Positions 9,204-19,001 of a stretch of DNA of 64,000 bases are shown piece after piece. The stretch comes from Paracoccaceae bacterium. Its GTDB lineage: Bacteria > Pseudomonadota > Alphaproteobacteria > Rhodobacterales > Rhodobacteraceae. The position numbers were made by a program, and so were the translations under genes. Positions within the stretch are counted from its first letter, which is position 1, and every line of letters begins with the position of its first letter. The notes under the pieces were generated by a model. The model did not search any database. It had not been told where the DNA came from and saw only the letters and a list, made by a program, of their open reading frames with translations. Location: positions 1 to 64,000 of the forward strand of contig JAAELR010000031.1 of the NCBI GenBank assembly GCA_024226455.1. The letters run 5' to 3'.

Positions 9204-9736
9204 GTTTTCGTCCTCAACACCGCGTCCCAGGCCGCCACCTGGGCCGCCATCCTGCCCCGCTCACCTTCGATGACCCTCAGTGCCACGGCCTCGCCCGGCT
9301 GTAAATCGGCAAGCCCCGACCAGCGCAGCACTTCGGTGTGAACAAAGACATCCTCGGAACGCCCGAAGACATTGGCGAATCCGAACCCCTTGCCCTTGTC
9401 AAACCATTTGACCCGGGCCGGTTCGAACGGCAGTTCATCCAGCGAGAAATCGCCCGACTCCGTTGGGATATCAGGCAGCGCCGGCGAGCCCTGATCGTGG
9501 GTCGGCTCTATCGACAGCACCTCGACCGCCTGCACCCCGCGCGCGGTGCTTTGCACGATCAGCGAGATGCGCGAGCCGTCGGCGACAGAGCTTTGCCCGA
9601 AATTGCGCAGGACATTTGCATGCAGCAAGATGTCGGCCCCGCTTGCGTCCGGGACTACGAAACCGAAACCCTTGGTAGGATCAAACCACTTTACCTGGCC
9701 TTCAACCGGTTGCGCGATGTCGTCGGCGTCAGTCAT
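9200..9736 (-). CDS. Cold-shock protein with two cold-shock domains
   Basis: The 178-residue protein contains two cold-shock domains, residues about 10-75 (GQVKWFDPTKGFGFV...DILLH) and about 105-172 (ARVKWFDKGKGFGFA...DVFVH), each with RNP1- and RNP2-like nucleic-acid-binding motifs. Single-domain Csp proteins are about 70 residues; a tandem form is frequent in Rhodobacteraceae. It presumably binds RNA or single-stranded DNA. ATG 9736 is preceded by GAGGG; the upstream in-frame Met would place that site inside the gene. The stop overlaps the DUF192 start. Confidence 0.92.
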   Translation of the reverse strand: MTDADDIAQPVEGQVKWFDPTKGFGFVVPDASGADILLHANVLRNFGQSSVADGSRISLIVQSTARGVQAVEVLSIEPTHDQGSPALPDIPTESGDFSLDELPFEPARVKWFDKGKGFGFANVFGRSEDVFVHTEVLRWSGLADLQPGEAVALRVIEGERGRMAAQVAAWDAVLRTKT

Positions 9737-9859
9737 GTTACCCTCAGCTCGCACTTTGGCGTACGTTATCGTTAACTTGTTGTCTCAAACCTTTCACCGC
9801 TTGCCAAGTTAAAAAGGGTACCGTCGTTTCCAAATGTCGCATTCCAGGAACCGTGAAGG

Positions 9860-10465
9860 TCACGGATTGAGCCGTTCTGTCACCCATTCAGCGCCAAGGT
9901 TCTCGCGGGTCCAGCGGAACCGGTCATGCAGGCGGAAATCGCCATTTGCCCAAAACTCCATTTCCAGCGGCCGCAGCCTGAAGCCGCCCCAGAAGGGCGG
10001 GCGTTTGGGGTGCAGACCGTGACGGGCGCCCTCTTTGGCCGCCGCCGCCACCAGAGCCGCCTTTGACTTGAGCGGGCGCGACTGCTGCGAAGCCCAGGCC
10101 CCGACCCGGCTGCCCAGCGGGCGCGACGAGTAATAAGCATCTGCAACCGCGCCCTCCTCTTTTTCCACGATCCCGCGCACCCGAATTTGCCGCATCAGTG
10201 ACTTCCAGTGCAACACGAATGCAGCCTTGCCCGAAGAAATCAATTCCTGCCCCTTGGCGCTTTCGTAGTTGGTGAAAAAGACAAAGGCATCCGGCTCCAG
10301 CCCGCGCAGCAGCACCATCCGGACATTGGGCATGCCATCGGGGTCGACGCTGGCCAGTGCCATGGCGTCGGCGTCGGCAGGCTCTGTCTGGCGGGCCTCG
10401 TCCAGCCAGTTGCGCACCAACTCAAACGGGTCGTCGCCCGCGAATCTCCCAGTTCGATCTGTCAT
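9860..10465 (-). CDS. pdxH: Pyridoxamine 5'-phosphate oxidase
   Basis: The 201-residue enzyme oxidises pyridoxamine or pyridoxine 5'-phosphate to pyridoxal 5'-phosphate with FMN. Family features include [49 protein letters not shown], and the C-terminal [10 protein letters not shown] with the PLP/FMN-contacting Arg residues. Length is typical. The start at 10465 (MTDRTGRF) matches the family; the frame is open to 10546 without a ribosome binding site. It is divergent from fabI, and the 137-base gap between them must hold both promoters. Confidence 0.93.
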   Translation of the reverse strand: MTDRTGRFAGDDPFELVRNWLDEARQTEPADADAMALASVDPDGMPNVRMVLLRGLEPDAFVFFTNYESAKGQELISSGKAAFVLHWKSLMRQIRVRGIVEKEEGAVADAYYSSRPLGSRVGAWASQQSRPLKSKAALVAAAAKEGARHGLHPKRPPFWGGFRLRPLEMEFWANGDFRLHDRFRWTRENLGAEWVTERLNP

Positions 10466-10602
10466 TTGCGATGCCGAGTGTGTCACATCAAACAAGGCGT
10501 AGTCGCGTTTCGTGCCCGATACAAGCCCGCGAGTGCCCAGGCGCACTTGAAGCCCCCAATTGAATAGCCTAAACGGCGCGCAGGGTTTGCGGAGGAAGGT
10601 GC

Positions 10603-11409
10603 ATGGCGAGCGGTCTTATGACGGGCAAACGCGGGCTGATCATGGGTCTTGCCAATGACAAGTCCATCGCCTGGGGTATCGCGAAGGCGCTGGCCGGCGC
10701 CGGTGCCGAACTGGCGTTTTCCTATCAGGGCGAGGCGCTGAAAAAGCGGGTCGATCCACTGGCGGCACAGCTGGGGTCCGATCTTGTGGTAGAATGCGAT
10801 GTTGGCGACCAGGCCAGCCTGGACGCACTGTTCGAGGTGCTGCAGGCGCGCTGGGGCAAGCTTGACTTCGTCGTGCATGCCATTGGGTTTTCGGACAAGA
10901 ATGAACTTCGTGGCCGCTATGTCGACACCTCGCCCGAAAACTTCTCGATGACCATGGACATCTCGGTTTATTCCTTCACCGCGGTCTGCCAGCGCGCCGC
11001 GGCGATGATGCCCGATGGCGGGTCGATGCTGACGCTGACCTATTATGGCGCCGAGCGGGTGATGCCGCATTACAACGTGATGGGCGTGGCCAAAGCGGCG
11101 CTGGAGGCATCGGTTCGCTACCTGGCCGAAGATCTTGGCAAGGACGGCATCCGGGTCAACGCGATATCAGCCGGTCCGATCAAGACACTGGCGGCCTCGG
11201 GGATCGGCGACTTCCGCTATATCATGAAGTGGAACGAGTTTAATTCACCGCTGCGCCGCAATGTCAGCATCGACGACGTGGGCGGCTCGGCTCTGTATCT
11301 GCTGAGCGATCTGGGCGGCGGCGTGACCGGCGAGACGCACCATGTGGATGCGGGCTATCATATCGTCGGCATGAAGGCTGTGGACGCGCCGGACATTTCG
11401 AAGGGCTGA
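10603..11409 (+). CDS. fabI: Enoyl-[acyl-carrier-protein] reductase (NADH)
   Basis: The 268-residue short-chain-dehydrogenase-type enzyme performs the last reduction of each fatty-acid elongation cycle. It shows the FabI form of the nucleotide-binding loop ([20 protein letters not shown]) and the Tyr-x6-Lys catalytic pair in YNVMGVAK, which separates FabI from other short-chain dehydrogenases (Tyr-x3-Lys). The C-terminal [19 protein letters not shown] is also typical. ATG 10603 has GGAGGAAGG directly upstream. gpt follows after three bases, so the two are co-transcribed. Confidence 0.95.
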   Translation: MASGLMTGKRGLIMGLANDKSIAWGIAKALAGAGAELAFSYQGEALKKRVDPLAAQLGSDLVVECDVGDQASLDALFEVLQARWGKLDFVVHAIGFSDKNELRGRYVDTSPENFSMTMDISVYSFTAVCQRAAAMMPDGGSMLTLTYYGAERVMPHYNVMGVAKAALEASVRYLAEDLGKDGIRVNAISAGPIKTLAASGIGDFRYIMKWNEFNSPLRRNVSIDDVGGSALYLLSDLGGGVTGETHHVDAGYHIVGMKAVDAPDISKG

Positions 11410-11412
11410 GCA

Positions 11413-11916
11413 ATGACCGACCAGTTGCCACACGAAAAGGGTTTTCATGTCAGCTGGGATCAGCTGCACCGGGATGCGCGGGCACTGGCCTGGCGGCTTG
11501 ACGGAAAGGGGCCTGACAACGGGCACTGGAAGGCGGTGGTGGCGATCACCCGCGGCGGTATGGCGCCGGCGATGATCGTGGCACGGGAACTGGACATCCG
11601 CATGGTCGACACGATCAGCGTCAAAAGCTACGACCACCAGACCCAGGCGGAACCGAGGATCATCAAGATGCCAGATCGCGACATGGCCAGCGACGGCACC
11701 GGCATCCTGGTGGTCGACGATCTGGTGGACACCGGCAAGACGCTGGAGGCGGTGCGCGCGGTGATGCCAAACGCCCATGTGGCCACGATCTATGCCAAGC
11801 CGATGGGCGAGCCGATGGTCGACACGTTCATCACCGGGGTCAGCCAGGATACCTGGATCTTCTTTCCCTGGGACATGGCGCTGCAATATGTCGAGCCCTA
11901 TCGCGGGCGTGACTAG
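11413..11916 (+). CDS. gpt: Xanthine(-guanine) phosphoribosyltransferase
   Basis: The 167-residue protein salvages xanthine or guanine using PRPP. The type I phosphoribosyltransferase signature is [13 protein letters not shown] (residues about 96-108), and the [20 protein letters not shown] and FPWDMALQY segments are those of the Gpt family. It begins three bases after fabI and is followed by a long imperfect palindrome (11925-11993) that probably ends or stabilises the transcript. Confidence 0.93.
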   Translation: MTDQLPHEKGFHVSWDQLHRDARALAWRLDGKGPDNGHWKAVVAITRGGMAPAMIVARELDIRMVDTISVKSYDHQTQAEPRIIKMPDRDMASDGTGILVVDDLVDTGKTLEAVRAVMPNAHVATIYAKPMGEPMVDTFITGVSQDTWIFFPWDMALQYVEPYRGRD

Positions 11917-11924
11917 GCGGGCCC

Positions 11925-11993
11925 CGCTCGTCAGGCCCTTGCGGGCCATTCTCGCGACCGAAGCGAGGAAAGCCCGCGAGGGCTTGATGAGCG
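11925..11993. repeat. Paired copies of a 31-bp palindromic intergenic repeat (copies 1 and 2)
   Basis: Two inverted 31-base units (11925-11955 and 11963-11993) face each other across 7 bases, forming an imperfect 31-pair inverted repeat. Each unit starts CGCTCATC or CGCTCGTC, has a GGCCC-TTG-CGGGC-type core and ends CTCGC. The same unit recurs at 23282-23312, 32597-32627 and 44838-44868. It lies directly before the aminotransferase start. Confidence 0.8.
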
Positions 11994-12000
11994 CCCATCC

Positions 12001-13179
12001 ATGAGCCTGCCGCTGAACCCCCACATGGCCAAAACCGCCGCGCCGCCTGTGATGCAGGCCTATCGCTGGCTGGCCGAGACCCGGATTTCCGGCGACAGGC
12101 CGCTGATCAATGTCAGCCAGGCCGCCCCTGCCCTGCCGCCGCCGGACCCGTTGCGTCGGGCGATGGCGGAGATGGTTCTGAACGACGCGGGCGCACATCT
12201 CTACGGTCCCGATCTGGGCCTGCCGGCACTGCGCGCCGAGGTTGCCGCCCGGATAGCCACGATCTATGGCGGCGAGGCCGACGAAACCCAGGTCGCCATC
12301 ACCAGCGGTTGCAATCAGGCCTTCACCGCCGCCATCGCCACGCTGGCGCGGGCCGGCGACGAGGTGATCCTGCCGACCCCGTGGTATTTCAATCACCAGA
12401 TGTGGCTGACCATGAACGGCATCCGGGCCGTCCCGCTGGCCACCGGCGGCGACCTGCAGCCCGACCCGGACCGCGCCGCCGCGCTTATCACCCCGCGCAC
12501 AAGGGCGTTGGTGCTGGTCACACCCAACAATCCCGGTGGCGTGGAATATCCCCCCGAACTGATGCGCGCCTTCTTCGACCTGGCCCGGGCCCACGGTCTG
12601 GCGCTGATTGTCGACGAGACCTATCGCGATTTCCACGCCCGTTCCGACGCGCCGCATGATCTGTTCACCGACCCCGACTGGCCCGGCACGCTGTTCCACC
12701 TTTACAGCTTTTCCAAGGCCTACCGGCTGACCGGCCACCGGGTGGGCGCGCTGGTGGCCGATACCGCGCGTCTGGCGCAGGTTGAGAAATACCTCGACAG
12801 CACCACGATCTGCGCCAGCCAGCTGGGCCAGCGCGCTGCCCTGTGGGGGATGCGGAACCTCGGCCAGTGGCTGGCCGGGGAGCGGGCAGAGATCCTCGAC
12901 CGCCGCGCCGCGGTTGCCCACGCCATCGGCGGCCTTCCCGGCTGGCGGCTGAAAGGCTGCGGCGCCTTTTTTGCTTATGCGGAATACCCGTACGATATGC
13001 CCTCGGCAGATATCGCAAGGGAATTACTGCAAAACCAGGCCGTTCTCGCCCTGCCCGGCTCCATGTTCACCCCCAAAGACGACCCCGCCGGCGCGCGCGC
13101 GTTCCGCATTGCCTTTGCCAATATCGACCGCGACGCAATCGCCCTGCTGGCTGAGCGCCTGCGAAACCTGGCGCTCTGA
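12001..13179 (+). CDS. PLP-dependent aminotransferase, class I/II
   Basis: The 392-residue protein is a fold-type I aminotransferase. Visible are the cofactor-binding TSGCNQAFTAAIATLARAGD, the PTPWYFNHQMW segment, TPNNPGG, the Asp-containing LIVDETYRDF, and the Schiff-base Lys in SFSKAYRLTGHRVG. It probably uses an aromatic or branched amino acid, but the substrate cannot be read from sequence. The start sits immediately after the palindromic repeat and lacks an obvious ribosome binding site. Confidence 0.85.
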   Translation: MSLPLNPHMAKTAAPPVMQAYRWLAETRISGDRPLINVSQAAPALPPPDPLRRAMAEMVLNDAGAHLYGPDLGLPALRAEVAARIATIYGGEADETQVAITSGCNQAFTAAIATLARAGDEVILPTPWYFNHQMWLTMNGIRAVPLATGGDLQPDPDRAAALITPRTRALVLVTPNNPGGVEYPPELMRAFFDLARAHGLALIVDETYRDFHARSDAPHDLFTDPDWPGTLFHLYSFSKAYRLTGHRVGALVADTARLAQVEKYLDSTTICASQLGQRAALWGMRNLGQWLAGERAEILDRRAAVAHAIGGLPGWRLKGCGAFFAYAEYPYDMPSADIARELLQNQAVLALPGSMFTPKDDPAGARAFRIAFANIDRDAIALLAERLRNLAL

Positions 13180-13242
13180 CCTTGCCCCCCTGCCCGGTTC
13201 CGCCTAGACATCGCGGACGGAACACATACGGCGAGGCAGACC

Positions 13243-15087
13243 ATGGCAAGCGGCTCTAAAAGCAAGGGATCCAAGGCGGTCGTCTGGACCATTCTGGTCT
13301 TGTTGATCCTCGGGCTCGGCGGTTTCGGCGTCACCAATTTCAGCGGCACGATCAGCTCTGTCGGCACGGTGGGCGACCGAGAGATCGCGGTGCAGCGCTA
13401 TGCGCGCGAGTTGCAAAACCAGATCCAGGCGTTCTCGGCCCAGACCGGCACCAACCTGACCCTCAGCCAGGCCCGCGCATTCGGGCTGGACCAGGCGGTG
13501 CTGGGGCGGCTGGTCTCTGCCGCGGCAATGGAGAACGAGGCCGACCGGATGGGCCTGTCGGCGGGTGACGAAGAGGTCAAGACGCAGCTCCTGTCGATCC
13601 CCGGCTTTCAGGGGCTGGACGGCACGTTCGACCGCGAGGCATATCGTTTCACGCTCGATCGCGCCGGGCTGACCGAGAAGCAGTTCGAGGCGGACCTGCG
13701 CGCCGAGATCGCCCGCACGCTGGTGCAGGGCGCGGTGGCGGGCGGCGTGACAGCGCCCGAGGTCTACACCGCGACCCTGATGACATACATTCGCGAGCGG
13801 CGGGATTTTTCCTTTACCGCTCTGGGGGTTGACGCGTTGGACACAGCTATTCCCGATCCGAACGACGCCGATCTGCGGGCCTATTTCGAGGCCAACGAGG
13901 CAGATTTCATGCTGCCCGAGGAACGCGCCATCACCTATGCTTGGCTGACGCCCGAGATGCTGGTCGGCACGGTCGAGATCGACGAGGAGGCGCTGAAGGA
14001 GCTTTATCAAGAGCGTATCGCCGAGTTCGTCACGCCCGAGCGGCGCCTGGTAGAGCGGCTGATCCTGGGCGATGCGGCCGCAGGCGCCCGGGCGCGGCTG
14101 GATGCCGGAGAGGTTACGTTCGAAGAACTGGTCGCCGAGCGTGAACTGGACCTGGCCGATATCGATCTGGGCGACGTGACAAAGGCCGAGCTGGGCGACG
14201 CCGGCGCGGCGGTGTTCGCCAGCACCGAGGCGGGCATCGTTGGCCCGGTCGACACCAATCTCGGCGGTGCCCTGTTTCGCGTCAACGCGATTCTGGCCGC
14301 GCAAGAGACGCCGTTCGAGACTGCCCGTGCCACGCTGGTCGACGATTTCGCCCTGGACCGGGCCAGCCGGGTGATCGGCGACATGGTCGAGGAAATCGAC
14401 GACCTGCTGGCAGGCGGTGCCACGCTGGAGGATCTGGCCGCAGAGACCGAAATGCGACAGGGCCAGATCGACTGGACCGCGGGGTCCGGTGAGGGCATCG
14501 CCGGTTATGAGGCGTTCCGGCAGGCCGCGGCGGCGGCGGCCAAGGGCGATTTCCCCGAGATAACCGAACTGGCCGACGGCGGCATATTTGCCCTGCGGGT
14601 CGACGAGATCACCGAACCGCGGCTGCAGGAGTTTGCCGACGCCAGCGGACGGGTCGAAAGCGGCTGGCGCGCCGAGACGACGGCCAAAGCGCTTGCGGCG
14701 CAGGCCGAGGCGCTGGCCGAAAGGCTGCACGGCGGCGAAACAACCGAAGACCTCGGCCTGACGCTGCAGGCCGAGACCGGCATCACCCGCGAACGATATG
14801 TGCCAGACACGCCCGCTGAATTTCTGGAAACGGTATTCGGCATGGAAACCGGCGCGGTGACGGTGGTGCGGGGCGAGACGGCGGCATATCTGGTGCGGCT
14901 CGACGCGATCGCGCCCCCCGATGCCGGGGATGTCGACAACACTGTGCTGCGCGACCGGCTGGCAGGCGCCGCGGGCCAGAGCCTGGGCAACGATATCCTC
15001 GAGGCCTTTACCCAAGCCATGGTGCAGCAGGCCGGGATCAATATCAACCAGGCCGCGCTGAACGCTGTGCACGCGCAGTTCCCATGA
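13243..15087 (+). CDS. PpiD-like periplasmic chaperone / peptidyl-prolyl isomerase
   Basis: The 614-residue protein has one N-terminal membrane anchor (VVWTILVLLILGLGGFGVTNF, about residues 12-33) and a long periplasmic part. The SurA-N-like region (residues 50-170, with LGRLVSAAAMENEADRMGL) and a parvulin-like region around 225-370 (FMLPEERAITYAWLTPE, then ELGDAGAAVFAST) match PpiD. PpiD assists folding of newly exported proteins at the Sec translocon. The stop overlaps the trpE start (ATGA), as often seen in this group. Confidence 0.88.
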   Translation: MASGSKSKGSKAVVWTILVLLILGLGGFGVTNFSGTISSVGTVGDREIAVQRYARELQNQIQAFSAQTGTNLTLSQARAFGLDQAVLGRLVSAAAMENEADRMGLSAGDEEVKTQLLSIPGFQGLDGTFDREAYRFTLDRAGLTEKQFEADLRAEIARTLVQGAVAGGVTAPEVYTATLMTYIRERRDFSFTALGVDALDTAIPDPNDADLRAYFEANEADFMLPEERAITYAWLTPEMLVGTVEIDEEALKELYQERIAEFVTPERRLVERLILGDAAAGARARLDAGEVTFEELVAERELDLADIDLGDVTKAELGDAGAAVFASTEAGIVGPVDTNLGGALFRVNAILAAQETPFETARATLVDDFALDRASRVIGDMVEEIDDLLAGGATLEDLAAETEMRQGQIDWTAGSGEGIAGYEAFRQAAAAAAKGDFPEITELADGGIFALRVDEITEPRLQEFADASGRVESGWRAETTAKALAAQAEALAERLHGGETTEDLGLTLQAETGITRERYVPDTPAEFLETVFGMETGAVTVVRGETAAYLVRLDAIAPPDAGDVDNTVLRDRLAGAAGQSLGNDILEAFTQAMVQQAGININQAALNAVHAQFP

Positions 15088-16595
15088 AGCTGGCGCCATC
15101 TTTTGACGCGTTTTCCGCTGGTTACGAGGCGGGGTTGAACCAGGTGATTTTTGCCCGCCTAGCGGCCGATCTGGACACGCCGGTATCGCTGATGCTGAAG
15201 CTGACGGCGGCGAAGAAGGACAGCTTCATGCTGGAATCGGTGACCGGCGGCGAGGTGCGCGGGCGCTATTCCATCGTCGGCATGAAGCCCGATCTGATCT
15301 GGGACTGCCGCGGCGAGACCTCGCGGCTGAACCGGTCGGCGCGCTTCGATCCGGACGCTTTCGAGCCGCTCGACGGCCATCCGCTGGACACCCTGCGCGC
15401 CCTGATCGCCGAATCGAGAATCGACCTGCCCGACGATCTGCCCGCTGCCAGCGCCGGGCTGTTCGGCTATCTGGGCTATGACATGATCCGGCTGGTCGAG
15501 CATCTGCCCAACGTCAATCCCGACCCGCTGAACCTGCCCGACGCGGTGCTGATGCGGCCCTCGGTGGTCGCGGTGCTGGACGGGGTAAAGGGCGAGGTCA
15601 TCCTGGTGGCACCGGCCTGGGCATCGTCGGGGCTTTCGGCCAAGGCGGCCTATGCGCAGGCCGCCGAGCGGGTGATGGACGCGGTGCGCGACATGGAGCG
15701 CGGCACCGCCGAGACCAGCCGCGACCTGGGCGACGAGGCCGAGATCGCAGAACCGGTGTCGAACTTTGCCCATGCCGACTATCTGGCCGCGGTGGAGAAG
15801 GCCAAGCAGTATATCCGCGCCGGCGACATCTTTCAGGCCGTGCCCAGCCAGCGCTGGGCGCAACCCTTCAACCTGCCGCCCTTTGCGCTCTACCGCTCGC
15901 TTCGGCGCACCAACCCGTCGCCTTTCATGGTGTATTTCAATTTCGGCGATTTCCAGATCGCCGGGGCCAGCCCCGAGATCCTGGTGCGGGTGTTCGACGA
16001 CGAGGTCACCGTGCGCCCCATCGCCGGCACCCGGCCACGCGGAGACACGCCCGAGGAGGACCGGGCGCTGGAGGCGGACCTGTTGGCCGACGAGAAGGAA
16101 TGCGCCGAACATCTGATGCTGCTCGACCTGGGGCGCAACGATGTGGGGCGGGTGGCCAGGGTGGGCTCTGTGCACCCGACCGAGGAGTACGTCATCGAGC
16201 GTTACAGCCACGTGATGCATATCGTGTCGAACGTGGTGGGTGAATTGTCGCACGACGAGGACGCGCTGTCGGCGTTGCTGGCGGGGCTGCCCGCAGGGAC
16301 CGTTTCGGGCGCGCCCAAGGTGCGGGCGATGCAGATCATCGACGAGTTGGAGCCGGAAAAGCGCGGTGTCTATGCCGGCGGCATGGGCTATTTCAGTGCT
16401 GGCGGCGACATGGACATGTGCATCGCGCTGCGCACCGCGGTGCTGAAGGACGACATGCTTTATATCCAGGCCGGCGGCGGCGTGGTGTTCGACAGCGACC
16501 CCGAGGCCGAGTTCCAGGAAACCGTCAACAAGTCCAAGGCGATCCGCAAGGCCGCTGAGGACGCGGGCCGGTTCGTGGAGCGGCGGAACCAATAG
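15084..16595 (+). CDS. trpE: Anthranilate synthase component I
   Basis: The 503-residue chorismate-using subunit of anthranilate synthase converts chorismate plus ammonia to anthranilate, the first committed step of tryptophan synthesis. Motifs include the inhibitor-binding LDTPVSLMLKL near the N-terminus, FMVYFNFGDFQIAGASPEIL, PIAGTRPRG, DEKECAEHLMLLDLGRNDVGR, GAPKVRAM and GGMGYFSAGGDMD. It overlaps the ppiD stop by four bases. Its partner trpG lies 1.8 kb downstream, beyond an opposing gene. Confidence 0.96.
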   Translation: MKLAPSFDAFSAGYEAGLNQVIFARLAADLDTPVSLMLKLTAAKKDSFMLESVTGGEVRGRYSIVGMKPDLIWDCRGETSRLNRSARFDPDAFEPLDGHPLDTLRALIAESRIDLPDDLPAASAGLFGYLGYDMIRLVEHLPNVNPDPLNLPDAVLMRPSVVAVLDGVKGEVILVAPAWASSGLSAKAAYAQAAERVMDAVRDMERGTAETSRDLGDEAEIAEPVSNFAHADYLAAVEKAKQYIRAGDIFQAVPSQRWAQPFNLPPFALYRSLRRTNPSPFMVYFNFGDFQIAGASPEILVRVFDDEVTVRPIAGTRPRGDTPEEDRALEADLLADEKECAEHLMLLDLGRNDVGRVARVGSVHPTEEYVIERYSHVMHIVSNVVGELSHDEDALSALLAGLPAGTVSGAPKVRAMQIIDELEPEKRGVYAGGMGYFSAGGDMDMCIALRTAVLKDDMLYIQAGGGVVFDSDPEAEFQETVNKSKAIRKAAEDAGRFVERRNQ

Positions 16596-16599
16596 GCTA

Positions 16600-16640
16600 T
16601 TGCACATATCGAACATCCTAAGGATGTTCGGTATGTGCAA
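16600..16640. repeat. Near-perfect 20-bp inverted repeat downstream of trpE
   Basis: Arms at 16600-16619 and 16621-16640 (TTGCACATAT...ACATCCT and its complement) differ at a single position that still forms a G-T pair. It lies 5 bases after the trpE stop, in an AT-rich gap between converging genes, and probably limits transcription in both directions. Confidence 0.75.
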
Positions 16641-16645
16641 CACCC

Positions 16646-16677
16646 CACAAATGCGCAGCATTTCCAGAGCATTTGTG
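16646..16677. repeat. Second inverted repeat, CACAAATGC/GCATTTGTG
   Basis: Perfect 9-base arms at 16646-16654 and 16669-16677 surround 14 bases. It follows the 20-bp inverted repeat by five bases. Neither has a long T-run, so a bidirectional rho-independent role is uncertain. Confidence 0.6.
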
Positions 16678-16801
16678 CTACACTTGGCTTTGAGCTTACA
16701 CAAATCCGACATTTAATCGATTTCGGCAGAACCCTGATTCCCTGCACTACTGCAGGTCGGCAAACGGCATTTTGGCGAGAAATCGCAAGCCCGCCCGGGC
16801 G

Positions 16802-18280
16802 TCACTTCGCGGTTAGCACCGAAGAAACCGGGGCCAGGCTGACCGTGGCGGCGCGGCTGCCCAGGGCCCATTCGGCGATGGCAGTCAGCGAGGCGGCGCG
16901 GACCTGCCCGACCAGGATCACCGACCCCGCCTGCCCGGCGCGAAACGCGCCGTGATCGAGAGACCGCTTGATCGCTGCGATATCGCGGGTGCCGTCGTCG
17001 AAAACCCTCGACACTGTTGCTGCCGGAACGCTCTTGGACCGCGCCAGTTGCAGGCCCGAGTTCAGGCCGCGCTCGTAGGTCACCAGCCCATGCCCGGTCT
17101 CGGCGAGTATCTCTGCCACTTGCGCCGCGCGCGGCCGGCTTTCCTGCAGCAGCGCCTCTGGCAGATCCAACACCGCCACAGAATGCGGTACCGCCGCCAG
17201 AAAGCTCTGGAACGACACCTCGACATCCGCCGGCGTGGCGCCGGCGGGCAGCGGTGTCAGCACCATCACCTCGGCGCCGGCCTCGCGCCAGGCCGTCATG
17301 CGCGCGCTGGCGCCATCGGCATTGGGGTCAATCGCCACGGTCAGCGGCACTGGCAGAGCGGCAAGCCCGGCCGGATCCACGCCGCCCCCCGGCATGTCGA
17401 CAAGCAGCAACGCGACCAATGGCACGCCCGGTGTCGCCTCGAACGGCACGGCGTAGCGCTGCAGCGCGGGCTGCAAGGCGGTCCCGGTCGCGGGCGCCGG
17501 GTCTGCGCCGATGCGCGGCAGGCTGTCGGCGCCGAGTCCGGGGCTCATGGCGCCCAGTTCGGGCTGCACCAGCCCCGGCCCCTGCGGTGCTTCGGGTACC
17601 GAAATCGATGGTTGCTCTGCCACTGGCGCGTTGATCGCGGTGGGGCTTTCGCCGGACTCGGGCGCGGCACCGGGCGCGTCCGCCGCGGGTACGACATCGG
17701 GCGTCGGCTGGCTGGGCGCCGGGGCAAGACTTGCCACCTCGGGGTCGTCGCCCGCACCAGTCACCTCGGGCGGCGCAGCTTCTTGGCCCGGCGTCCCAAG
17801 CCCGGTACCGGCCTCGTCTGCCGCCTCCGGGTCGGCCAGCGGATCTGCCGCGTCGGGCGTGGCGTCCAGACCAGGTAGCGGCGGTTGTGCGGTTCCGGGC
17901 ATGCTTTCGACCGCTCCGTCGCTGCTGCCTGAAACCTCGGGCGCAACACCGGCTTGCGGCACTTCCATCCCGGTCTCGGCGCTGCCGGTCTCGGGCGTCG
18001 CGGCGGGGCTGGTGTCGGGCACCGGGGCCTCTGACACGGGCTCGGGCGCGCCGACCCCGGGCGTCTCGGTGCCGCCGGGACGCCCTTCTGTGGCGGGCAG
18101 CAGCGGCGCGACGTCGGGATGTTCTGCGTTGAACACCGATCTCGCCGGCACCGCCACCGCGCCGGGTTCGGGGGCGTGCTGCGGCAAATGGACCATCGGC
18201 AGGAACTGCGACGCCGCCACCAGGATGATGCCGCCGATGAAGGTTCCCGACAAAACCCCGCTCAGAATGCCACGTATCAT
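16802..18280 (-). CDS. Divergent polysaccharide deacetylase (YibQ-like) with long Pro/Ala/acidic linker
   Basis: The 492-residue protein begins with a membrane anchor (ILSGVLSGTFIGGIILVAASQFLPM). A low-complexity stretch of about 230 residues rich in Pro, Ala, Gly, Glu and Asp follows. The C-terminal 230 residues (VALLLVDMPGGGVDPAGLAALPVPLTVAIDP, then AEVMVLTPLPAG) match the divergent polysaccharide deacetylase family. The usual metal-binding Asp/His set of true deacetylases is not apparent. ATG 18280 has GGGAG upstream. The gene faces trpE and is divergent from trpG, so it splits the trp genes. Confidence 0.8.
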   Translation of the reverse strand: MIRGILSGVLSGTFIGGIILVAASQFLPMVHLPQHAPEPGAVAVPARSVFNAEHPDVAPLLPATEGRPGGTETPGVGAPEPVSEAPVPDTSPAATPETGSAETGMEVPQAGVAPEVSGSSDGAVESMPGTAQPPLPGLDATPDAADPLADPEAADEAGTGLGTPGQEAAPPEVTGAGDDPEVASLAPAPSQPTPDVVPAADAPGAAPESGESPTAINAPVAEQPSISVPEAPQGPGLVQPELGAMSPGLGADSLPRIGADPAPATGTALQPALQRYAVPFEATPGVPLVALLLVDMPGGGVDPAGLAALPVPLTVAIDPNADGASARMTAWREAGAEVMVLTPLPAGATPADVEVSFQSFLAAVPHSVAVLDLPEALLQESRPRAAQVAEILAETGHGLVTYERGLNSGLQLARSKSVPAATVSRVFDDGTRDIAAIKRSLDHGAFRAGQAGSVILVGQVRAASLTAIAEWALGSRAATVSLAPVSSVLTAK

Positions 18281-18419
18281 CAGTCTGCTCCCACCCCCCC
18301 GTGTTGCCTGGGGTTGTTGTTTTGCCTGCCCAACGCCTTGACCGTCGCGCCCGGCTCTGAACATGTATAGCGCGACGCAAATCCGGGTTCACCCCCCCAC
18401 TTCGCAACCGGGCGCCTTA

Positions 18420-19001
18420 ATGCTGCTTTTGATCGATAACTACGACAGCTTCACCTACAATCTGGCCCATTATCTGGGCGAGCTGGGCGCCGAGGTCGTG
18501 GTGCGCCGCAATGACGCGCTGGATGTGCAACAGGCGATGGGGCTTCGGCCCGACGCCATTGTGCTGAGCCCCGGCCCCTGCTACCCGGATCAGGCCGGCA
18601 TCTGCCTGGCCATGGTCGATGCCGCCGCGGCGGCGCGTGTGCCGCTGCTGGGGGTCTGCCTGGGACACCAGAGCATTGGCCAGGCATTCGGCGGCAAGGT
18701 GGTGCGCGCCGGCGAGATAGTGCATGGCAAGGTCGGCGCCATGCACCACGCCGGACAGGGCCTGTTCGCCTCGCTGCCCTCGCCCTTCAGGGCCACGCGC
18801 TATCACTCGCTGATCGTCGAGCGCGACAGCCTGCCCGACTGCCTGGAGGTTACCGCCTGGCTTGAGGACGGCACCATCATGGGGCTGCAGCACCGTGAAT
18901 TACCGATCCACGGGCTGCAGTTTCACCCCGAATCGATTGCCACCGAACATGGGAAAACGCTTTTGAAAAACTTCCTCGAAGCCGTGCCGGTACCCGCATG
19001 A
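18420..19001 (+). CDS. trpG: Anthranilate synthase component II (glutamine amidotransferase)
   Basis: The 193-residue class I glutamine amidotransferase supplies ammonia to TrpE. The nucleophile Cys80 lies in [17 protein letters not shown] and the His-Glu pair in [12 protein letters not shown]. The family start [14 protein letters not shown] fixes ATG 18420; the frame is open back to 18363 but adds residues not found in the family. The stop overlaps trpD (ATGA). The same protein may also serve 4-amino-4-deoxychorismate synthase. Confidence 0.95.
   Translation: MLLLIDNYDSFTYNLAHYLGELGAEVVVRRNDALDVQQAMGLRPDAIVLSPGPCYPDQAGICLAMVDAAAAARVPLLGVCLGHQSIGQAFGGKVVRAGEIVHGKVGAMHHAGQGLFASLPSPFRATRYHSLIVERDSLPDCLEVTAWLEDGTIMGLQHRELPIHGLQFHPESIATEHGKTLLKNFLEAVPVPA

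Noticed and set aside
18281..18419. Possible trp leader peptide/attenuator before trpG
   Set aside because: No short frame with tandem Trp codons and no terminator-antiterminator pair could be seen; the same holds before trpE, which overlaps ppiD.
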